64,000 nt of DNA from positions 28,408,001 to 28,472,000 of the forward strand of contig NC_090708.1 in the NCBI RefSeq assembly GCF_040954835.1, written 5' to 3'. The notes beneath the pieces were generated by a model that saw nothing but the letters and a program-made list of their open reading frames with translations, made no database searches and had not been told where the DNA came from. This DNA is from Lepisosteus oculatus. Its lineage: Eukaryota > Chordata > Actinopteri > Semionotiformes > Lepisosteidae. The stretch's first letter is position 1. Each line of letters starts with the position of its first letter. Shown here in pieces: positions 35,267 through 47,478 of the stretch. The position numbers and the translations under genes were made by a program.

Positions 35267-35551
35267 TGTCAGGAGCCTCTTTTGGGGGGGCTCCTACTCT
35301 GTCCTGTTTCTACTTTCTATGTGCTTTCCTTGTACTTCCGGTGTGTCTTGTGTCTGGGGCTTTATATTTCTGGGTCTCGCCTTCATCCTCGTTCGGCATT
35401 GGAATCAGTTGTCGAGAGGCTTGCCTCAGCAGGCTTATGTCTCGTTCTGACTCCGCCCGATACTTTAAGCCTGGACCAAACCCTTTCATTAGCTCCCTTC
35501 CTACTGCTGCGCATAGGGTCCTACCGTCTTGCTGGTCTCTCTCTCAACTAT
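35267..35551 (+). repeat. Right LTR of the small LTR element
   Basis: It begins TGTCAGG and has the GGGGCTTTATATTTCTGGGT and CGTTCTGACTCCGCCCGATA blocks shared with 26188-26471. Its end is cut by the repeat that follows. Confidence 0.65.
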
Positions 35552-35700
35552 TACAACAGTGGTTCCTAATCTTAATCCTGGTGACCCACACACCTGTTGG
35601 TATTTTTTTAGCCGAGACCTCAGTTGCACAATCAAACCCTTCACTGACTTCATAATAAGATTCAATTGAACTGTTTGTTGCTAGCTCTTGATAAACATGA
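35552..35700 (+). repeat. Possible hAT-like MITE fragment
   Basis: It opens CAGTGGTTCCTAATCTTAAT followed by CCTGGTGACCCACA, a form common to hAT-derived miniature elements in fish. No matching right end is certain. Confidence 0.35.
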
Positions 35701-35831
35701 TAAACATGAGCTTCAATTGTTGTATTTTGCAAGTGAAATTATGTCTCTAACGTTGTAGCTCTATAACATTGCCCTCTCATTACGTTTATGATTTTTCAAT
35801 TGATCTCTTCCCAGGAACCATGCCTTCTACG

Positions 35832-36354
35832 TGTCACTTCCTCTTACAGGCGCTTCACCCCTTTCTTGTTTGCATTGATTTTTCTGCATCTGATCCTGTT
35901 CCAGCCCTTCCCTTTAAAAGCCAGGTTCCCACTATTCCAGGCTCAGCTTTGGAAGATGGACACCTGGAAGCCCACCTACCAGCGAGTCCAGGAGAAACTC
36001 AACGGCATAGGCTTCACAACGGCGTCCTGACCATCTGGGTCCGGGGCTTGGAGCGCCTGGCCCCATTACCCCTTTTTATTCCCCCGACCCTTCATTGGAT
36101 CCCACTCCGGATTTTAACTTCTGTCATGTCTGTCAAGGATGGATTACCCAGCTCCGGACTTTAGATCAACCATGGATATTCCTGCAGACCCCCTTTGGCC
36201 TTGTTTAACTTGGCCACATCCCCCACAAGCACCAGCGCACCTTCAACACACCCCCCTGTTCTTCTTCCAGCCCCGATCCTAGTCTTTTTTCCCTGTGTTT
36301 GTCTCCCCTCCAGATTCTGCTGTCTGCATAGGGCCCTGAAAGACGCTTCATGAC
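35832..36354 (+). repeat. LTR of the 58812 miniature-element family
   Basis: It begins TGTCACTTCC and ends CTTCATGACA, and shares GTCTGCATAGGGCCC near its end with both LTRs at 58812-59633. It has no visible partner LTR, so it is probably a solo LTR. Confidence 0.6.
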
Positions 36355-36383
36355 ATTGTTGCTCACTCTTTTGACTTGTCTGG

Positions 36384-37560
36384 TGTAGGGTTTGGGCATT
36401 TACTGGGACAATTATTAATTGTAGCAGTAAATCACAAAATGATTCTTTTGATGGCCTAAGAATCCAACCATGCGATATAACTCAAACAACGCACACACAT
36501 AGGTACTAATACACGAGGATACATTTATTAATACATAGAATATGCATATAAACCTAACAGATCTTATCGAGAGGGTTATCAGAATACAAAAGATATATAT
36601 TCAATCAGTTACAAAGAGTTACATATATCAAGAGGACATACGTTCAGTATAGTATATCATTCATTTAGACCGTTTCGTAAATGAACTTGGTTATAACTTC
36701 TACATTAGATACTCAAAACAAGTACATAATTCTTAGGAATTAAATTGATATCAATTGGTTGGGATAACAATTGAATTCTCGAGCAGTAATGCATTGAAGT
36801 TGAATACTCATCCAATCTCTGGGGATTCAGATCTCCTGCGGGCACAAAGAAACAGTTTCAGGCTGTTGCTGTCCAACCCGCGCTCTCTGGCTCTGTGCCA
36901 GGCTGTGCTGTGCGGCTTGCGACGGTGCACTGCTGATGCTCACTGACCGGCTAGTTAGGGTTGGCTTTAACTAGCAAAGTTTATGCACAGGAGAAAAGAT
37001 GACTGTGGGTCCCAGCAAGTCAGGAAGAGGACTGGTTCGTTCCTGATGAAGAGCTAGTTCTGAATAGTGATTCAGCTGTCCGCAGTTCCGACCTGTTCAT
37101 GAGGCCTGCTAACCTCAGGTGGATCCTCTGGTTACTCTCTGGCAACCTCCGCTCTAGACTCTTAGAACAAAGGAAAGTTCTGGCACTCGGACACACTGGC
37201 CGTTCCGTGGTTGTCCGGGCTGAGTCTCAGGATGGTCAGGAGGAGCGCTGCGAGCCTTCTGCTCCTGGGCCGTCCTGCCCTGGAATTCTCCTTTGAATTC
37301 CCTTTAGAAAAGTCCACAGAATCCTCCACAGGCTCTCAGTGTTGCCTGTTTTTACCTGGAGGAACTCAGCTTGTTGATTGGCTGAAAGTTCCATGGGCAT
37401 CAGAGTCCCACGTGGGTTACTCGGCCCTACCAGTCCCTGATTGGTTGATCAAGGTGAGATATGAGTCACTTACTCCTGACATTTAGGAATGCAGTCCAGA
37501 TGTCCATCTGGCACTCCCTAGACAGATAGGCGCCAATGGATGACCATTGATCATGATAGC
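36384..37560 (-). repeat. Truncated LTR of the retrovirus 2 family
   Basis: Minus-orientation copy starting at the TGTAGGG end (36384) and matching the retrovirus 2 LTR until the GCTATCATGATC region. The first 170 or so LTR bases are missing. It ends at the CTACA position, without the 69-bp extension. Confidence 0.9.
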
Positions 37561-39559
37561 TAGAGGAATCTACATCCTCATTCAGATAAGACAAGAAGAT
37601 GTATGGAAGCAGACTTTCAACACCAAGAGTAGGCATTAGGAATATGTTTTTATGCCCTTTAGTCTCTGCAATGTTCTTGCAGTTTTTCAAAGCTTTTTTA
37701 ATGACATTTTTAGACTTTCTTTGTTGTGGTATATCTGGAAGTCATCCTATTTGTGAATGAAAATTTGCTTTTGTATAAAAGTGAAGCTGTGAGAATGTAA
37801 TCATTCTGTATTTCCAAAAATGTGATGTTTCCAGCTAGCATTATAAAAACATGATAAAACTTGTTTAAAACAGTTTGATAAATCATAGTAAGATTATATT
37901 GTAGAAAGCAAACACCTTACTACATACTGTACCAAACAGTGGTCTTTTGAATGTGTTTTAATACAGTATGTCCTATAAGAAGTAAAAAGAGATAAAGCTT
38001 TTTTCATTTATCTATCCCTTGTATGATTTTATTAGATATTTAAGAATGTTTTATTCATTGGCTTAAGTTAATTGATTCCCAATTTCATTTTAAGTCTCCT
38101 GTAGCAGGGGCAATCAGTCAGGATTGTGTGTTAAAGTTAATTATAATCCAGTAGGAACTAGGAATTCTGTAGTGCTCTCATCTTTAAATTTCCTTTTCTT
38201 TTTGAATTTCAGAAACACCTTTTCATTACATTATATCATTTAGAATAGCCAACTGTTTTAAGGTTTGGCGCAGTAGCTTTTAATCTGTGTCCACTTGGCA
38301 GAAATAATACAAGCCATGGGTTTTTCTTATAAGCCCACCTGCAGAGCCCCTTGTCACTTGACATACTGTAAGCTCCATGCTTCCTGATGGGAAACGTAGT
38401 GCGGGCACTGCTCTTCAAGCCTATGCCTTCATTACTTCAAGCCTGCAGGCACCAGTCAGTCACAAGAGTCTATGACAGGAAGTCAAGAGCGCCCTTGCTG
38501 ACTAATACCAGCACTACTCTGGTGCCACTCTGCCAGCTGTGTGCTGTCACTTAGGGAATCCCAGTCACAGCTGTCTGGTAACACAGCACGAGTGCCAGTT
38601 CTTAATCACAGCTGGTTCTCACTGCAGCCCGAAAACCTGTAGCCTGTACATCCTGACATCAAGGAGGATGAACTATACGTCCTGTGTGTGGCTGTGGAAG
38701 CAATAAAGTATGTCCAAGAGGTTCTACGTCCGCTACTAAACAATAATTTATACACTAAGCTACATAAACACAAATTCCATAAATCTTAAATTAACTTTCT
38801 TGGCTTTTGTATCTCACCAAGTACACAAGGTTCCCAGAAGGATCTCAGCAGTAATGGAATGGCCCGTTCACACCTCTCTGAAACAGCTCCAGTTTCTACA
38901 GGCTTTTCATTTGCAATTTCTCCTCCATCATCACTCCTATAACGTTTCTCACTAAGAAGTCAGCTGGTCAGTAAATGGCTCCCTGAAGCTCAAACATTTT
39001 TCACCAGACTAAAGTTCTTATCTGCTCCTATACTTTCCCTGCTTTCATGCTCCCTTTTAATGTGAAAACAAGTGTTTCTAATGTGGGATATAGAGCTGTG
39101 CTGTCTCAGTGCTCTGAACCTTTTCAAGTTCATAGTTTCTATTTCCTTTTCTAAAAGAAAAAAGAGTGTAATTGAGAGGTGGGAAATAGAGAACCCCTGG
39201 CAATCAAGTTCACAAGGAAGAGTGGAGTCATCTTTTCTACCAAATGACTCAACATTTTTTTTTAGTAATTTCATATATTCCAGTTTCCAAGAACAAAAAT
39301 GTGTATGGTCTCTCCTGGCCTTTCAAGGTGGAAGCTTTATCTCAAAACCAGAGCCTATCATTTCTCTGTCTTGTATAGTGGCACCTGTCCTCCTATCCCT
39401 GGAAGATTCTGTTCACTGAGTGCTAGCTTTGAAAGCTGCACCTGTCAATATTCCACTGGGAACATTCTATGCTGTGAAATAAGCCCATAAACCCAAGTAC
39501 TGTGAGGCACAATAAGACTATCCAGTTTAAAATTATGATTCTCTGTCCAACTGTGTGGC
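37561..39559. other. Intergenic, nothing recognised
   Basis: AT-rich, then mixed sequence. Overlapping frames on both strands at 38990-39419 have no recognisable domain and no matching splice signals I trust. Confidence 0.35.
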
Positions 39560-39873
39560 TGTCATGCCCTCTGCAGCCAGAGGGCGCTCCTACTCAGTCC
39601 TGTCCCTAGTTTCCTGTGCTTTGCACTCCTTCTGGTCTCTCTGGGGCTATATATTTCCAGGTCCCTTATTCTCCTTCGCTCAGAATTGATGTTCGGATGT
39701 CCTGAGACCCACCTAGCATCCAGGTCGCCCCATGTCCGCTGCCTAAGGGCATTGGTTTCTATTCGACTCTTGAACTGTTGAGCCCAGGCTAATCCCCCAT
39801 TCCGCCGCTATGCTTATGGGTCTCTTCCACTCTCCTGCCTCTCCACGGTTTGTCCCTTCCGACATCCCTGACA
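39560..39873 (+). repeat. Solo LTR, 314 bp
   Basis: It starts TGTCATG and ends CCCTGACA and is flanked by GTGGC and GCGGC (4 of 5 match). It contains CTGCAGCCAGAGGGCGCTCC and GGGGCTATATATTTCCAGGT, also found in the solo LTR at 45607. Confidence 0.8.
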
Positions 39874-40057
39874 GCGGCAGCATATCTTGAACTGTCATCA
39901 CTGAGTTTTTGACACCAATACTCTGCTCTCTGAGCTACCACTCTTTTCTCTCTCATTGACGTTTTTCTGTGACTATTCTCCAGTGCACTGCTCCACCTCT
40001 GGTTTTAGTCCTTGCCTCTTCCATATTTTTTACTTGTGTCTTATTGTATTATAAAAT

Positions 40058-40275
40058 ACACCCTGGATGGGTAAACACAGGGCAAACACACAGACACAAA
40101 CACATGTAAGACCAATTGTTCCAGAAGTTAATTAAGATACCAGTATGTTTCTGGACTGTGGGAGGAAATTGGAACACCCAGTGGAAATCCACACAAATGA
40201 AGAGAACATACAAACTCCACATAGACATCACACTGCATGACAGCAATGTTAAACATTGTGCCACTGTGGTACCCC
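40058..40275 (-). repeat. tRNA-derived SINE, reverse orientation
   Basis: Reverse-strand copy of the family at 25598. The body word CTGTGGGAGGAAATTGGAAC lies at about 40156, and the tRNA-like head ends near 40275. Confidence 0.75.
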
Positions 40276-41642
40276 ACTGAATTTATCCTTCTGATTATTT
40301 TTTTACTGCGTTTTATTGTTTATAACATGTTAAAGAATACATACATTTAAACAGAAAACATGTTGATACAATGTTGGTACAATATTGTACTGTGTGAGTA
40401 TGGTCTGGGCAAATATTGTTTTCACTTGTGCCTAATATAGTTCAATTTTTCCTAAGAGAAAAACAGAACAAAAACAAAATTGCTTTCACATATTAATATT
40501 ATATCACTGTTTTATTAATGACAAATTTGACATGATAAGCATTTTCATGTGACATCAGAGTTAATCTAAATTATTTTGAATAGGAATACTACAATACCCA
40601 GTTAATATAGAGGACATTTTAGACAACAGTGGAAAACCTTGGATTGAAATCTGTAAGTTTTAATCTTTGTACATGTTCTTTGTCTACAAAGAACCATACA
40701 TAATTCTATTTAATTTCTTATATTAATGAATTACTATATACAGATGCAGCCATTCAAAATGGGTGAGGTATTTCGCGGCATACCCCGGTGGGCGTGTCGC
40801 GGTGTCACGCGGTATCACGTGGTGTCACGTATCATTTGACGCTCTGCCGGAAACTATCCGGCGTTGCCTTGTAAAACCGCCAGGGGGAGCTTAACCTCTC
40901 ATTTACAGCATTTGAGCCTTTAATTTTGAACTGTGTATTACAGCATGTTAATCATCAGTCATTAAAATGTTGGTATATTTTATGAAAGCAAGATTGCTCA
41001 GTTGGGCAAAAGTACACAACCTACCTTTATCAGAAATATTTATGCATCAAAGCCTTTACTGAAGATATTACTAATAGTATTAATAATGGATGACTTTGGA
41101 CAAGCTGTATACTCAAAGTATAATTTCTTTAGCACATTTGTACAAGCACTTGGAATCTGTCCAAGCCATACTTTGTCAGGCATTTTGTTTTACTTCAACG
41201 GGCATAAAAACTTCCTTGCTTTTAACAGGGCGTTTCATAATTTCTAACTACGAAAATGATTTAAAATGCGACACCTATCATTCAACTAGAGCTTAAAATA
41301 TCACAAGGATCCTCAAGAGCACAGCAAAGAGTGTATTAAAAGACACTTGTATTTATCAACGCTTTCTTTTCCGTATACCAGATTTTATGGAACCACTTCA
41401 GAGGGGTGTCAGCCAGTCAGATTCCAGGAATTGGCACTTTAAAGGAAAAATACACACCGGTATTCCATTTCTCCCTAAACATTGTAAGCTTCAAAGTCTT
41501 TAATTAACGTGATACCGGAGTCAACAAGCATACTTTTAGAATTTGATTAAAAGGGAATATAATATGGAATCGCGTATCTAAAGAATTTAATAACGGTATG
41601 ATTATATCCGTGTACTGCGACAGGGCTGTGTAGGGCTGTTTC

Positions 41643-41943
41643 GCTTACTGCCGACAGGCACTGTGTAAGACCCGGCGTACCAGAGCAGCGCACCGAGGGA
41701 GCGTTTGCATTTATAACTTAGTTTTTAAAATTAGTCAAGCAATATGAACTCCCGGAGTGCTGGCTGTGATGAATTAAACAGGTCTCACAGGTATTCAAAG
41801 TAGGAAGTACAGTGTTAAGTGGTAGCTGGGCTACTCCCTCAATAGAATCGCTTTAAGGAAAAGCATTTTCAGAGAGCAATCACGCTGTGTTTATGTAGAA
41901 AAAGCGATTAGGTTTATGAGCAATCTAATTACCTATTCGCTTA
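41643..41943 (+). repeat. Direct repeat unit 1 in copy B
   Basis: 301 bp almost identical to 43237-43538, starting GCTTACTGCCGACAGGCACT. The two units are 1.3 kb apart. Confidence 0.9.
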
Positions 41944-43236
41944 ATTTGTTTGGTGCGAGTGAGGTTTTATTTAATCTCTGACCAAGGGAAACGTTTCATT
42001 TTTGTTAATGTTTGTTAAAAAACAAAGTCATAGTTCCATGGGTTTCAATCACAGACCATATGACATGGGAGTCAGGAAACTAACACACAGTGCCACCGGA
42101 TTTAATAACGCAATAAAAACGCTATAAAATAATGTATCTGTCCCACTCAGAATATCCTCAGATCAGTTTGCTACCAGCAATCAAACAAAAAAAAATGGAA
42201 AGAATTGTCTCCTCCTGATTGGAACCTTTCTTACTGTCTTATAATTTATCAGGCTACCTTTTAATTTCCACTGAGAGAAGGAAGTCACTTGTCATGCAGC
42301 TATTTTATTCTTCATTGCACAATATGCTCTAAGTTAGCAAATGAAACATGAACACTTATGGAAATAAATCAAGAATACGATTAACATGAATGTATAAACA
42401 TCCAAACTATACTTTATCACATTTAATTATTCTTTACATCTTCCGCCTGAGAACAGTCACCCGTTGCTACCCAACGCAGAAACACAGCCACTAACTAGCA
42501 AAGAGAGGACATTAGCTAGCCAATATGATAAAGAAATAAATGATTATTTAGTTTATTTCTTTTGCACATTTATTTGAACATTTCCATCGATTGTACAAGC
42601 ACTTGGAAACTGTCCAATCCCTAGTTCATCAAGCATTTACGGTCTGGCGCCGGTCTGTGTCTTCTAGGTTATAATGCCAGCGAACTCTTGTTTTTATGTC
42701 CACTATAACTACGCTGGGCAAACGTTCTGAGGTCAAATTCTTCCAGCACGGGGGTACCTTTAAAGCGGAGACGACGGCTTCGACATTTTTTGGTGCGCCT
42801 TCTCTTTAAAGCCCTGGCCAAATATGAAGACAATAAATAATTTCCTAAGATACGCGATTAAAAAATAAATAAATAAAACTTTGAATCTCCTGCGGAACAC
42901 ATTCCATAAGAATCAGCGGTTTTACAGTATATATCGCCTTTAGGTGGCTTCTCAAAACGCTTTACGGGATAAAAACAACCAGAAGAGCAGCAACAACAAT
43001 ATTGTATTTCGTTGCTCTTTGAAAACCAAGTAATAACTTAACTATACAGTACGTGCAAACGTTTCGTATGTTGCTGTCGTGAATGCCTACGTACCCATAA
43101 GTATCTTATTTGCCTTGAGTCTGTCTACAGTATATCTGTCCCACTACCCCCCTGTCTCCCTCAATTCAATTCAATTCAAGGTGTTTTATTTGCACGACAG
43201 ATGGGTACAAGCAGTGTTGGGTATGTATATTGTAAC

Positions 43237-43538
43237 GCTTACTGCCGACAGGCACTGTGTAAGACCCGGCGTACCAGAGCAGCGCACCGAGGAAGCGTTT
43301 GCATTTATAACTTAGTTTTTAAAATTAGTCAAGCAATATGAACTCCCGGAGTGCTGACTGTGACGAATTAAACTGGTCTCACAGGTATTCAAAGTAGGAA
43401 GTACAGTGTTAAGTGGTAGCTGGGCTACTCCCTCAATAGAATCGCTTTAAGGAAAAGCATTTTCAGAGAGCAATCACGCTGTGTTTATGTAGAAAAAGCG
43501 ATTAGGTTTATGAGCAATCTAATTATCTATTCGCTTAA
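43237..43538 (+). repeat. Direct repeat unit 2 in copy B
   Basis: Matches 41643-41943 with few differences. A short piece of the same unit recurs at about 46612-46654. Confidence 0.9.
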
Positions 43539-44822
43539 AACGCTATATAAAATAAAGTTTATTTAGAGATGAATGATCAGTGTCGCAGTTTAAATAATGG
43601 GAGTCAGGAAACTAACACACAGCGCCACCGGATTTAATAACGCAATAAAAATGCTATAAAATAATGTGACTAGGCACAGAAAAAGTTTACAGCACAGTAC
43701 AATAAATGCTGACCATGACTTTAGAAGCATAAATTACCTTACACTCAATTTAAACACAAGCTGTCTTTCTGTATGAACCTCTAAGCTGGTTCATACAGAA
43801 AATGTAGAAATGCATTAGCCTGATTATGATTAAAAAACACATAATTAAACATGTGTTTGCGATTTAAATCAGAACACGATTTAAATCAATATAAATGTTT
43901 ATATTGTAACGCATACTGTCCAGCCTCCATTTCTCTATAAAAATGTACTCTGTTGCACATACACACACACTAGAAGCAGGAACCACTGTCAGAAGGGAAG
44001 ATATGTTCAAAATATCGCAAATATCGATCATGTTGCGATATTTTGAAATATAAAAGTCAATTGATTGTCCATAATATCGCTTACCTATTTTTTCGAAGAA
44101 ATGTTTGTTAAAAGAGAAGTCCAGCACCAGCTGGATTCGAACACACAACCTGCCAGTCGCTAGTCACACACCTAGACCAGTAGGCTACAAGACAGGTCGC
44201 ATGAACAGGCAGGCGAAACAGCCCTACACAGCCCTGTCGCAGTACACGGATATAATCATACCGTTATTAAATTCTTTAGATACACGATTCGCGACGCGCG
44301 ATGACGCAAAATACCATGGTACGTGATTGGTTGACCGACAGGGGCACTCGCGGTCCATTGGTCGGTTGTAGAAAGATTTACAGTAAATGCTTTTACTGTG
44401 CCCGTTTTAGCATTGAATATTTATATGGAATTTTACCACTGAAGGGAAATCTTAGTAGCTGAGCATAAAAAGAATAGGAGCATACTGTAACGCGTGTGAA
44501 GGCCATAAACGATATTAATTTTGGAACATAAACATACAGTATATAGCTGGTCTTGGTACTTTAAAGAAAAAAATACACACCAGTATTCCATTTCTCCCTA
44601 AACATTGTAAGTTTCGAAGTCTTTAACTAACGTGATACCGGAGTCAACAAGCATACTTTTAGAATTTGATTAAAAGGGAATATAATATGGAATTGCGTAT
44701 CTAAAGAAATTAATAACGATATAATTATATTCATGAACCGCAACACAAGAATAGTACACGCTGTACATTGTCTGTTGATAATGTTTCTGTAGTGCTTTTT
44801 CAGCACTCTCCATGTGACCTTG

Positions 44823-44893
44823 CCGGTGGCACTGTGGGTTAGGTTCCTGACTCCCATGTCACATGGTCAGTGATCGAATCCTGCTGGAGCCTT
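44823..44893 (+). repeat. tRNA-like module in copy B
   Basis: GGTGGCACTGTGGGTTAGG, then a hairpin-capable TGACTCCCATGTCA, then a B-box form GTGATCGAATCC. Reverse-strand relatives lie at about 48095-48175 and 42035-42100. A second, distinct tRNA-like module is at 44117-44190 and 19400-19475. Arms do not fold into a proper cloverleaf, so these are not functional tRNA genes. Confidence 0.4.
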
Positions 44894-45606
44894 CACCTTT
44901 CTTTTTTAACAAACATTTCTTTGAAAAATGAAACGTTTCCCTTGGTCAGAGATTCAATAAAACCTCACTCGCACCAAACAAATGTATATTTCAAAATATC
45001 ACAACATGATGGAATTTAATTCATTTTAATAACAGTGAATAGTCACCCAGGCGTTACAATATAAACATTTATATTGATTTAAACCACGTTTACATCGCCT
45101 TTATTTAAAACCCATAAATAAAGCTGATACTGTTTAGACTTTTAATTATTTAAAACTGTATTACAGCAGCACAATGCACAATGCAACGTAAATTGCTATA
45201 TTTGTCTTTTGCGTAATAATGTTCACCTCTCTGTCCAGCAAATTAACAATAGTAATAATAATGAACTTTATTGTATATGGCGCCTTTATAGCTGGCTCCT
45301 CAAAGCGCTTTACAGGATAAAAATAATAACAACAATACTGTTAGGCTGGGCAAACGATTTTTTAAAAAGAAATACAAAATGAGATATAATTATGTGTTCC
45401 GGCTTAGACATTAACGAAGAGCATAACACGTTGGCTGCCAGCAGGAGTGCTGGCTGTGAATTAAACCGGTTTCACAGGTATTTTCAAGTAGAAGGGGGCA
45501 AGATTTCCAGCGAAAGACACCTCCCCCCTCCAAAACCAAGGAAGTACAGTACTTACTAGTTAAGAAAGCTAGGCTCCTCAATGAAATCGCTTTAACATGC
45601 TAATGC

Positions 45607-45933
45607 TGTCACGCCCTCTGCAGCCAGAGGGCGCTCCTTCTCTGTCCTGTCCCTAGTTTCCGGTCTGCTGTCCTTCCTGTCCCTCTCTTCCTTGGGCTAT
45701 ATATTTCCAGGTCTTGCACTCTGTCCTGGCTAAGCATTGACGTTCGGATGTCCTGAGACCCGCCTAGCACCAGGGCGCCCCACGTCCGCTCCCTGAGGGC
45801 ATAGGTTTCTATACGGCACTCCTGAACTCTTTGCACTATGAGCCCGGGCCTTTTTCCCGTCTCGCAGCTAAGCATATGGGTCTTTTTCCGCTCTGCTGCT
45901 CCCCACGGTTAGTCCCTTTGGACGTCCGTGACA
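45607..45933 (+). repeat. Solo LTR, 327 bp, inside copy B
   Basis: It starts TGTCACG and ends CGTGACA, with perfect 5-bp duplications AATGC on both sides (45602-45606, 45934-45938). It contains a TATATATTT box. It is the same family as 39560. Confidence 0.9.
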
Positions 45934-47325
45934 AATGCGTTGGTGTAACAGTCCGGGTGTGGCAAGCTTCTAATGTCAACTCGACTACGGCGAAAGGAAC
46001 CCTTCTTTCATTGAAGACAATGAACATATTCTAGCCCTAAATGAATTAATAGCAAACATGGTTTACATAAAATAATAAAGACATAAATAAAGAAATCTTA
46101 AGATTTTTAAAATACATGACTTTGCTAAAATTTATTTAAAAATAAAAACAATTACAAACGCCAGCGGAGAGAGAGAACAGGGGAGGGATGTTAGTTTTCC
46201 ATAAGGGCTATGGAAATGAGGTCTATTTGGGAATGTGGAGTTACATGTTCTGGCTGTTTGTGAATTATCGTTGTTGAGTATGGAGTGTTGAGACAAATTG
46301 CAATTTAGCACTTTCTGGCAAGAGGAGACCCCCAAATGAATAATGTAACATGCTATTGTTTGTGCATGAACATAGTTACAGTATACTGTTATTTCTTTAG
46401 ATACGCGATTCCATGTTATTTTTTAATCTCTGGCGGGACTGGGAGTCCATAAGAATGAAGTAATAAGTTTCATTGCTCTATGACAGATCGTCTTTAAATC
46501 AATTGTTGATGTAAAGGCTGACATATTGTAAATGTTAATATTGTAACGCATACTGTACAGCCTCTTTTTCTCTATAAAAATCTAAAAGATATTAGATATT
46601 AAGAGAGAGCGTCTGCATTTATAACTTAGTTTTTAAAATTAGTCAAGCAATATGAAGCATCTCCTTTTACTTTTAAGTCCCTTAATTATCATTGAGCACA
46701 GCTTTCTCAGCACTTAGATTAGAGAGAGAGAGGGTAGAGAGAGCGTAAAACCTGGGCATAACAGCTGTTCCTTTTTCTGATCACTCGCTCTCTGGATACA
46801 CGTCTTGCCTGTCCTATTCTTTGTTTTCCTAATTTGCTGATTATGCCTGCTGCGATCCACTCCTGCCCTCACACCTAAAGAAGACTATTTTAAATTTCTT
46901 TGTGTGGTCCATTGTGCAATTAACCCTTGGATGTGCTGTCCTTAAGGTGATATCACATAAAGGTGATATGTAAAATAATGTTTTTTATTATTGTTATAGA
47001 GAAACATGATCAGATTTTCCCCGGTTCAGAAAAAAATCTAAAGTATACTAGTTTGTCACTAGTATACTTTTAATACAGTTTTTGCTGTGCTCTTGAGGAT
47101 CCTTGTGATATTTCGAGCTCTGGTTGAATGATAAGTGTCGCAGTTTAAATAATTTTCGTAGTTAGAAAAAAAAGTTAAAAAGTCAAAACCCGCACTCAAA
47201 ATGCAATTTAGAGCTCTCTGGCAAGAGGAGACACCTAAATTAATAATGTAATATGCCACTGTTTGTGCATGAACAAGGTTATACTGCTATTTCCTTAGAT
47301 ACGCGATGCCTGTCTGTCCTGGCTG

Positions 47326-47478
47326 TGCTCTCTCGCTCGCCCTCCCCCCTCTCTCTCTCTCTCGCTCACCCTCCCTCTCTCTCTCTCTCTCCCCACCCCC
47401 CCCCTCTCTCTCTCTCCCCCTCCCCCACCCCCGCTCTCTCTCTCTCTCTCGCCCTCCCCCCCCCCCCTCTCTCTCTCA
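47326..47478. repeat. CT/C-rich microsatellite
   Basis: Imperfect runs of (CT)n and C. The proline/serine/leucine-rich frames across it are an artefact of the repeat. Confidence 0.95.
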
